Assembly (NCBI GenBank): GCA_018065745.1
Contig: JAGHSS010000262.1
Span: 1-5,324 of the forward strand
DNA: 5,324 nt
Direction of reading: 5' to 3'
Source of the DNA: Candidatus Neoflavobacterium equi
Lineage (GTDB): Bacteria > Bacteroidota > Bacteroidia > Flavobacteriales > Flavobacteriaceae
Shown here: piece by piece, positions 1 through 5,324 of the stretch
Numbering within the stretch: the stretch's first letter is position 1
Layout: each line of letters starts with the position of its first letter
Position numbers and translations under genes: made by a program
Notes under the pieces: model-generated
What the model was told of the DNA's origin: nothing
The model's database searches: none
Seen by the model: the letters and a program-made list of their open reading frames with translations, nothing else

Positions 1-6
1 AATTAA

Positions 7-1689
7 ATGTCAGAAAAACGCTATTTTATAATACTGCTTTGCTTCTGTTTTGGGTTGGTCACAGCTCAAGACAAAAAAAACAGCACGGTGATTGAATACC
101 ACTTTTACAATCAAAACACACCTTCAGATGAGCCTTACTTGTATGTTGCGGTTAATGGAAGCACCAACAAAATTTGGAGGGCTAATGAGAAAACAAATGA
201 CCAGGTAAAAAACTGGAGTAATACCTCATTTGTAGATTACAAAAACAAGTTGGTATATCAACAAACTCAAACCAAAGAGGGTAAAATATTTGCAACACAG
301 GATACACTTAACACAGATTTAAGCTCCTTTGAGTTCAAAGAAGAATACAAATCCATTTTGGGATATAAATGTCAAAAAGCGGTCACAGTAATTCAATCAA
401 ACGTGATTGAATTGTGGTTTACTACCAAACCTTCGTTTAAAGCTAGCCCAAGAATGGTGGGTAATTACATGGGACTTGTTTTAGAAATCAGTTACAATGG
501 CCAATACAGTTGGAAAGCTGTAAACATCAAAAAAATGGCATTAGATCACGTTGCATTTATAACGCCAGATTTAAATACATTACTTTCCAAACAAGCACAC
601 GCAGATTCTTTGTGGAAGGCCTCATTCACAACACTTCAAATATTTAAAAAACAACAAATAAATTTCAACCCAAAAGTGCAAACTGATGTATTGAATCACA
701 AATATGCATACGGAACCTTGGTTGCAAAAAAAATTACCCTACCAGAAATCAAGAAGACAACACGTGTGTTCATGCAACTAAAACAAAATTCTTTAGGAGA
801 TGCTTATGACAGAACAGGTTCTGTATTCATCATCCCTACAGAAAAAGCCATTAACTATTTAGAGGCCATGCAAGGCCACCCAGACCAATTACCGGTATAT
901 CCATCCACAGACGGTCAAACACACCGCGGCATCACAACAACATCTGAATTTGATCCCGTTTTGGAATTGATGCGCTTTTTCACTCCATTTGGAATTAAAC
1001 ACTACAACCAACAATCAAGCTCAAGCATACAATGGCAAGACCAAACACAGCTGAGACAAGAAATAACCAATGTTATTCACAGCCTCAAAAGCAGGGAAAT
1101 TTGGGTGGGTTGTTACATTGGGAACTATGATGTTGGCGGTCATCAAATAGACCTTGATTTTACATTTCATCAGGACGACACAGAAAATACAAATTTTAAT
1201 TTCAACAAACCACTGTGCAATACGCTAAACATTTTGGAGATGAATGGTTTTCACTACCCTTCTTTTTTTGAAGATCCAAAAGGATTAAAATTTGATTTTG
1301 AACTTCAGGATGACGTTGAGAATGCAACCTTGAGATACATCACAACTGGACACGGGGGATGGAGCAATGGAGATGAATTTCAGTCAAAGGAAAACACCAT
1401 CTTTTTGAATGGGCAACGCATCCATCAATTTATCCCTTGGAGAGAAGATTGTGGCAGTTTCAGATCCCTTAATCCTGCCTCAGGGAATTTTGACAACGGA
1501 CTTTCTTCCTCAGACTTATCCAGATCAAATTGGTGTCCAGGAACCATAACACAGCCCATATACATCAAGCTTGGAAATCTAAAGGCCGGAAAACATCAAA
1601 TGCAAATCACCATTCCACAAAGTGCTGCTGCAGGTGCAAACAGAAGCTATTGGAATGTTTCAGCAGTACTCCTTGGCAATACAAAATAA
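7..1689 (+). CDS. Secreted PNGase F-like peptide N-glycosidase with GLPGLI-like N-terminal domain
   Basis: This probably encodes an exported amidase that removes N-glycans from glycoproteins. Residues 1-20 form a signal peptide (hydrophobic 6-18, cleavage likely after VTA-20); the cysteines at 12 and 14 do not form a lipobox. Residues about 27-176 resemble the GLPGLI family: 'LGYKCQKA' at 118-125, 'LWFT' at 136-139 and 'GLVLEI' at 156-161. Residues about 250-560 align with both eight-stranded domains of Elizabethkingia PNGase F, compared from memory. 'YDR' (D268) matches catalytic D60, 'RFFTPF' (323-328) matches RFITPY, and E457 in 'GDEF' matches catalytic E206. R506 matches R248, and C482/C510 match the C231-C252 disulfide. 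The E118 and W120 positions read Y370 and G372, and the other two disulfides are absent. About 35 extra residues lie between D268 and R323. An in-frame TAA directly precedes the ATG, so this is the earliest possible start. There is no type IX secretion C-terminal domain. The fold is confident; activity is inferred. Confidence 0.88.
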   Translation: MSEKRYFIILLCFCFGLVTAQDKKNSTVIEYHFYNQNTPSDEPYLYVAVNGSTNKIWRANEKTNDQVKNWSNTSFVDYKNKLVYQQTQTKEGKIFATQDTLNTDLSSFEFKEEYKSILGYKCQKAVTVIQSNVIELWFTTKPSFKASPRMVGNYMGLVLEISYNGQYSWKAVNIKKMALDHVAFITPDLNTLLSKQAHADSLWKASFTTLQIFKKQQINFNPKVQTDVLNHKYAYGTLVAKKITLPEIKKTTRVFMQLKQNSLGDAYDRTGSVFIIPTEKAINYLEAMQGHPDQLPVYPSTDGQTHRGITTTSEFDPVLELMRFFTPFGIKHYNQQSSSSIQWQDQTQLRQEITNVIHSLKSREIWVGCYIGNYDVGGHQIDLDFTFHQDDTENTNFNFNKPLCNTLNILEMNGFHYPSFFEDPKGLKFDFELQDDVENATLRYITTGHGGWSNGDEFQSKENTIFLNGQRIHQFIPWREDCGSFRSLNPASGNFDNGLSSSDLSRSNWCPGTITQPIYIKLGNLKAGKHQMQITIPQSAAAGANRSYWNVSAVLLGNTK

Positions 1690-1720
1690 AAAAGGGACGG
1701 TTTATGACCGTCCCTTTTTA
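1689..1720. terminator. Bidirectional rho-independent terminator shared by convergent genes
   Basis: A perfect 12-bp inverted repeat pairs 1689-1700 with 1708-1719 around a 7-base loop. Its core is GGGACGG/CCGTCCC, flanked by A-runs on the left and T-runs on the right, so each strand transcribes a U-rich tail. It begins within the stop codon of the PNGase F-like gene and lies 18 bases from the stop of the minus-strand synthase. It can therefore end transcription of both convergent genes. Confidence 0.9.
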
Positions 1721-1737
1721 TATATAATAAAACAATA

Positions 1738-3099
1738 CTATTTGATTGAATTAATCACATCATATTTTGTTATAATATGGTGTTTCCCATTTTCCAATTG
1801 CAATAATACAGCTTGATTTTCTTTAGTAAACAATTTAGTTACTTCTTCAATAGAAGCATTTGCAGCTACAACAGGATATGCTGCCCCCATAACCTCACGA
1901 ATAGGTTTGGTAGCGATATCAGCATTTTCCATATAAGCTTGGAACAAATCAGATTCATTAAGTGATCCAGCAAAACCATTAATATCAATTACTGGAATTT
2001 GAGAAATTTGGAATTTTCTCATACGCTCCAAAGCGTGAGAAACCAACTCTTCAGTACGTACAACAACCAAAGGCTTGTCAATATGAGACTGAATTAAGTC
2101 AGATGCTATTGCTTGTACTTCCTCCAAATAACCACGGTCACGCATCCAATCGTCATTGAAGATTTTACCAACATATCTTGATCCAGAATCGTGGAACATC
2201 ACTACAACAACATCGTCAGCAGTTAACTCTTCTTGAAGTTGCAATAATCCTTTGATGGCAGAACCAGAAGACATTCCAACAAAAAGTCCTTCTTCAAGAG
2301 CCAGTCTTCTACAATAAACCGCTGCGTCTTTATCTGTAACCTTAGTGAATTTGTCAATTAAAGAGAAGTCAACATTCTTAGGTAAGATATCCTCTCCAAT
2401 TCCTTCAGTGACATAAGAGTACACTTCATTTTCATCAAAGATTCCCGTTTCTTTATATTTTTTGAAAACAGATCCATAAGTATCTACTCCCCAAATTTTC
2501 ACATTAGGATTTTGCTCTTTTAAATATTTAGCAACACCAGAGATGGTTCCACCAGTACCAACACCAACAATAAAATGCGTTATTTTACCAGCAGTTTGTT
2601 CCCAAATTTCCGGACCTGTTTGCTCATAATTAGCTTGCGCATTTGAAGGGTTGTCATATTGGTTTACATACCAACCATTAGGTGTTTCTTCTGCTAATCT
2701 TTTAGATACTGAATAATATGATCTTGGATCTGTTGGTTCTACATCAGTAGGACAAACAACAACCTTAGCACCAACAGCTCTTAAAATATCCATTTTTTCT
2801 TTTGACTGTTTGTCAGTAATAACACAAATCAATTTGTATCCTTTTACAACAGCAGCCAAGGCCAATCCCATACCTGTATTCCCTGAAGTACCTTCAATAA
2901 TTGTACCTCCTGGAACCAAACGTCCGTCAGCTTCCGCATCCTCTACCATCTTTAAAGCCATACGGTCTTTACAAGAATGTCCTGGATTGAAATATTCAAC
3001 CTTAGCCAAAACTTGACAAGGCAATTCTTTAGTAATGTGGTTCAATTGAACTAATGGTGTATTTCCAATAGTCTCTAAAATATTCTTTGCGTATTTCAT
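1738..3099 (-). CDS. cbs: Cystathionine beta-synthase-like PLP enzyme with C-terminal CBS-domain pair
   Basis: This is a cytoplasmic fold-type II PLP enzyme. The family condenses serine with homocysteine to cystathionine in transsulfuration and can also release H2S. The catalytic core spans about residues 5-325. K44 in 'SCKDR' is the PLP Schiff-base lysine, 'TSGNTG' (71-76) is the asparagine/substrate loop, and 'GTGGT' (181-185) is the phosphate-binding loop. 'EGIGED' (232-237) matches the family's EGIGYD region, and S280 in 'SSGSA' is the serine facing the pyridine nitrogen. Two CBS repeats (about 336-393 and 396-452) form a Bateman module with ribose-binding-type motifs 'NESD' (381-384) and 'TKYD' (444-447), suggesting control by an adenosyl ligand. 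The N-terminal haem region of animal enzymes is absent. An in-frame TAA abuts the ATG and fixes the start. It is preceded by ATG-ATG-AAG, a three-codon upstream frame. A CBS-domain O-acetylserine sulfhydrylase is the main alternative for the substrate. Confidence 0.92.
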   Translation of the reverse strand: MKYAKNILETIGNTPLVQLNHITKELPCQVLAKVEYFNPGHSCKDRMALKMVEDAEADGRLVPGGTIIEGTSGNTGMGLALAAVVKGYKLICVITDKQSKEKMDILRAVGAKVVVCPTDVEPTDPRSYYSVSKRLAEETPNGWYVNQYDNPSNAQANYEQTGPEIWEQTAGKITHFIVGVGTGGTISGVAKYLKEQNPNVKIWGVDTYGSVFKKYKETGIFDENEVYSYVTEGIGEDILPKNVDFSLIDKFTKVTDKDAAVYCRRLALEEGLFVGMSSGSAIKGLLQLQEELTADDVVVVMFHDSGSRYVGKIFNDDWMRDRGYLEEVQAIASDLIQSHIDKPLVVVRTEELVSHALERMRKFQISQIPVIDINGFAGSLNESDLFQAYMENADIATKPIREVMGAAYPVVAANASIEEVTKLFTKENQAVLLQLENGKHHIITKYDVINSIK

Positions 3100-3122
3100 T
3101 TACTTCATCATATAATTGACTT

Positions 3123-3152
3123 CAAAGATATTGATTTTTTACCGTTTCCAAA
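3123..3152 (-). promoter_or_regulatory. Bacteroidota-type promoter of the cystathionine beta-synthase gene
   Basis: Read on the minus strand, TATCTTTG (3123-3130) is an exact match to the Bacteroidota -7 consensus TAnnTTTG. A TTTG at 3149-3152 serves as the -33 box, 18 bases upstream. Transcription should begin a few bases downstream of the -7 box, leaving a leader of roughly 20 bases or less before the start codon at 3099. The leader shows only a weak purine stretch (GATGAAG), which is usual in this phylum. Confidence 0.7.
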
Positions 3153-3275
3153 AACTATTTAAACAAGCCATTTAAAGCACTATTAAAAACAGAACAGCAG
3201 TTCCTACAAAAAAACACAAACAATACCTACAAATCAACTTAAACAAGGAAATTCACAGTACCTTAAAGTGATTAC

Positions 3276-3307
3276 AAAAAAAAACCAACTCTATAAGAGT
3301 TGGTTTT
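3276..3307 (-). terminator. Rho-independent terminator of the putative porin gene
   Basis: A perfect 12-bp inverted repeat pairs 3281-3292 with 3296-3307, with a three-base loop (five if the innermost T-A pair opens). On the minus strand it is followed by an unbroken T-run, nine T's including those in the stem. It starts five bases after the porin stop codon at 3312-3314, so it terminates that gene before the synthase promoter. Confidence 0.92.
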
Positions 3308-3311
3308 GATA

Positions 3312-5246
3312 TTAACTAAAGAAATTCCAAGTGACACCAAATCTAAACATAAATGATCTGGTTGTATAATTTGGAGTAACATAATATTTTGAATTTGATA
3401 GATCAGAATTAAAGTGTTCCAACTTCAAGAACAATCTAAAAGTTCTGATTTTTGCATTGACAAAGAAATCAAGCATTGGATATCCCCCAACTTCTTTTTG
3501 AGTTTGGGAGTAAAAAGACCCCAAAACTGGATTATAGTCATCAGCAAAATAGGACGTAAAGTAATTAAACGTTACCCCTGTTTGTAAATACAACGCTTTA
3601 TTAAAGAAGTGATCATTAAAATACAAGGTGTTTCTAGTTACAAAATCTGGAACGTTCAATACTGCCTGAGATTGATCAACTTTTTGATACAAGAAGGTAT
3701 TGTCTAATCCAAACTTACCAAACTTAACATCTTTACCCAATTTAACAGAAAAATAATTAATACCATCTGCAAATTGGATTGGTTTTACCAACAGTTGCGT
3801 ACTCAATCCATCCGTATTTAATGCTGTAGCGGTGTTTGAAAAATACAAATGATCTTGCATCATTTTGTAACTTATCCCAAGGTCAAACCAACGGGTATTC
3901 GCTTCTAACTTAACTTGATTAATCTTTTCGTTTTTGAAGTTGTTTGACCAATTGTAATTGACGTAACTGCTTTGGAAAAGATTGTAATAAAAATCTGGTA
4001 TTTGACTTGAGTAAACATAATTGAAGACCAACTTATTTTCCTTGTCATTACCAAATCTATAGCGCAGACTTCCATCAACAAATGCATTTGAAGGACCGTT
4101 GATATTAGCAGAAGCGTTTAGATTTGCCTTCCAATCATTTTCTTGATATGTGTAATTGACCCCAAGTGCGTTGGTTGTATAATTATCGTTGTTAGCAACC
4201 AAACCAGCTGTAGTATACACCACTTGATTGTAAAAGTAATGGTAGGTAGCATAATCAACAAAAGCTTCTATTGATCCCCAATTTTGAGTTTTAAAAGCTA
4301 CCCCCAATTTGTTGTACACGGTATTAAACCTGGTCTTGTCGTGAATGTCATTTGAGTAATATGAACCAAATCTATCGTTTACATTCGTATTGATAAACTC
4401 ATAAGATTTGTTTTCATAAGTGAATTGGTGGTGCAACATCAAACTGTTTGGATTTGACTTGCTCAATTTGAATGTATGATCAAAAAACACACGGTTCCCT
4501 TTCATCATGGATTTTGCATTTTCCAAATACACATCCAAACGACCTTTATCACTGTATACAGATTCATCACCTTCAAATTGTGACAAGTCTGACAAACCTC
4601 CATTCTCTTGATTAGAGAAATCTTGAGCTGTGATATGTCCCTTTAAAAAATATCTTTTATCCTTGGTGTTGTAACTGGTAATAAATCTGAAGTTTCCATT
4701 ACTGGTCAATTCATTAAAATAATTTCCTGTGGAACGCAACCCTTTGTAGGCAATGGCAAAATTTAATTGTTTGGAGATATTACCGGTAACAAAAGCATCT
4801 AAATTTTGTCCTTGACCCATCACAGATTTGTAATATAAGTCCGTTACTGGAGTTGCCACATTGTAGTAGTTAATATCCTCAATATTCAAATAGGCCTGTT
4901 GTCTTGCGTGAAAACCAAATTGTGGATTTTTGTGAAGAGATTGCAAGCCGTGATACAACGTATTGTATGCAAAACCTTCATTGGCAAAACTCAAAAGTCC
5001 AAACTGATCCTTTCTCAAATAGTTATGTGTGTATTCTGCCTTTAGGGTCAGCGTAGTATCTACATAAGTAGTATCTCTTTGCAAAGAGATGATCTTGTAT
5101 TGATCAATAGTAGTTTTGTCAAACCCTTTTTTAGTCTTTTTCACCGCATTAGCATTCAATTCATTTGTATTTGAATCAAAGACCTGTGCTTGTCCAAGGG
5201 AAAAACACAACATACCTAGTACAGACAATAAATACTTGAGCGTCAT
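3312..5246 (-). CDS. Putative outer-membrane porin (Porin_10-like beta-barrel)
   Basis: This is probably an outer-membrane beta-barrel of the 'putative porin' family common in Flavobacteriia; its cargo is unknown. Residues 1-20 are a signal peptide (hydrophobic 5-17, cleavage after GQA-20). A polar, lysine- and asparagine-rich stretch (21-45) follows, and then family-like blocks: 'DTTLTLKAEYTHNYLRKDQF' (63-82), 'PQFGFHARQ' (108-116), 'EDINYYNVATPVTDLYYK' (123-140), 'GQNLDAF' (146-152) and 'AIAYKGLRSTGNY' (164-176). The rest alternates aromatic and polar residues in strand-length segments with Asn- and Asp-rich turns. 'GGYPMLDFFVNAKI' (587-600) and a closing strand ending in aromatic residues ('RFGVTWNFFS') are typical of barrel C-termini. 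There is no TonB box or plug, so it is not a TonB-dependent receptor. It has its own promoter and terminator, so it is likely monocistronic. The family call is by recognition of motifs. Confidence 0.85.
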   Translation of the reverse strand: MTLKYLLSVLGMLCFSLGQAQVFDSNTNELNANAVKKTKKGFDKTTIDQYKIISLQRDTTYVDTTLTLKAEYTHNYLRKDQFGLLSFANEGFAYNTLYHGLQSLHKNPQFGFHARQQAYLNIEDINYYNVATPVTDLYYKSVMGQGQNLDAFVTGNISKQLNFAIAYKGLRSTGNYFNELTSNGNFRFITSYNTKDKRYFLKGHITAQDFSNQENGGLSDLSQFEGDESVYSDKGRLDVYLENAKSMMKGNRVFFDHTFKLSKSNPNSLMLHHQFTYENKSYEFINTNVNDRFGSYYSNDIHDKTRFNTVYNKLGVAFKTQNWGSIEAFVDYATYHYFYNQVVYTTAGLVANNDNYTTNALGVNYTYQENDWKANLNASANINGPSNAFVDGSLRYRFGNDKENKLVFNYVYSSQIPDFYYNLFQSSYVNYNWSNNFKNEKINQVKLEANTRWFDLGISYKMMQDHLYFSNTATALNTDGLSTQLLVKPIQFADGINYFSVKLGKDVKFGKFGLDNTFLYQKVDQSQAVLNVPDFVTRNTLYFNDHFFNKALYLQTGVTFNYFTSYFADDYNPVLGSFYSQTQKEVGGYPMLDFFVNAKIRTFRLFLKLEHFNSDLSNSKYYVTPNYTTRSFMFRFGVTWNFFS

Positions 5247-5262
5247 AAATATAAAATTTAAG

Positions 5263-5294
5263 CAAAGTAACGAGAAAACAATAAATATAACAAA
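5263..5294 (-). promoter_or_regulatory. Bacteroidota-type promoter of the putative porin gene
   Basis: On the minus strand, TTACTTTG (5263-5270) differs from the TAnnTTTG -7 consensus at one fixed position. A TTTG -33 box sits at 5291-5294, with a 20-base spacer. The predicted start site lies about 10-12 bases before the ATG at 5246, giving a very short leader of A and T only. The -33 box directly abuts the T-tail of the preceding terminator. Confidence 0.65.
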
Positions 5295-5323
5295 TAAAAA
5301 AACTCCCGCTTAAAACGGAAGTT
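5294..5323 (-). terminator. Rho-independent terminator of a minus-strand gene beyond the right edge
   Basis: On the minus strand, AACTTCCG (5316-5323) pairs with CGGGAGTT (5301-5308) across a 7-base loop, with one T-G wobble. Transcription then runs into TTTTTATTTG. The polarity (wobble pair and T-tail) favours minus-strand transcription. This implies that a gene ending just outside the window reads toward the porin gene and is insulated from it. The plus-strand tail cannot be judged because the window ends one base after the hairpin. Confidence 0.72.
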
Positions 5324-5324
5324 C

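Noticed and set aside
40..48. Possible lipoprotein signal in the PNGase F-like protein (Cys12, Cys14)
   Set aside because: The residues before the cysteines do not fit a lipobox, and VTA-20 followed by Gln is a good signal peptidase I site.
1530..1816. Two short plus-strand open frames (1530-1727 and 1622-1816)
   Set aside because: They overlap the 3' end of the PNGase F-like gene in other frames and run through the terminator and into the antisense of the synthase gene. They have no family resemblance or start signals.
2810..3016. 68-residue plus-strand open frame inside the synthase gene
   Set aside because: It is antisense to the conserved PLP-binding core, has low-complexity composition and no recognisable domain or promoter.
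3203..3235. Short repeat CCTACAAA occurring twice upstream of the synthase promoter
   Set aside because: Eight bases repeated in AT-rich, A-run-rich DNA is expected by chance, and it is not positioned like an operator.
3905..4087. 60-residue minus-strand open frame inside the porin gene
   Set aside because: It lies in another frame of a convincing 644-residue coding region and has no independent support.
7..5246. A linked glycan-utilisation or defence system across the window
   Set aside because: The PNGase F-like gene has no SusC/SusD, glycosidase or sensor neighbour here. The other two genes are a housekeeping sulfur enzyme and a common putative porin in separate transcription units.
5116..5313. 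65-residue plus-strand open frame antisense to the porin N-terminus
   Set aside because: It covers the porin signal peptide and promoter in antisense and ends in the terminator hairpin. Its composition reflects the antisense strand only.

Overview
The window is AT-rich and has the hallmarks of a Bacteroidota genome, most likely a member of the Flavobacteriales. It contains an outer-membrane protein of the 'putative porin' (Porin_10-like) type, a PNGase F-like protein with a GLPGLI-like N-terminal region, and promoters of the Bacteroidota form (TTTG about 18-20 bases before TAnnTTTG). Its leaders are short and AT-rich, without a clear Shine-Dalgarno sequence. The genus cannot be named from the sequence alone.

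Layout: a secreted PNGase F-like protein lies on the + strand (7-1689). It converges on a cystathionine beta-synthase-like gene on the - strand (1738-3099), and the two share one hairpin terminator in the 48-base gap. Upstream of the synthase is a 212-base intergenic region holding the synthase promoter and the terminator of the next gene. That gene is a 644-residue putative porin on the - strand (3312-5246) with its own well-spaced promoter. The right edge carries a further minus-strand terminator, which implies another minus-strand gene just beyond the window.

Each gene appears to be a separate transcription unit, so no operon logic ties the three together. Two products are exported (periplasm or outside the cell, and outer membrane) and one is a cytoplasmic sulfur-amino-acid enzyme. 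I see no mobile element, CRISPR array, tRNA, rRNA or multi-gene defence or metabolic system. The most interesting object is the PNGase F-like protein. It has an extra N-terminal domain, keeps the aligned catalytic Asp and Glu, and lacks two other active-site residues and two of the three disulfides of classical PNGase F.
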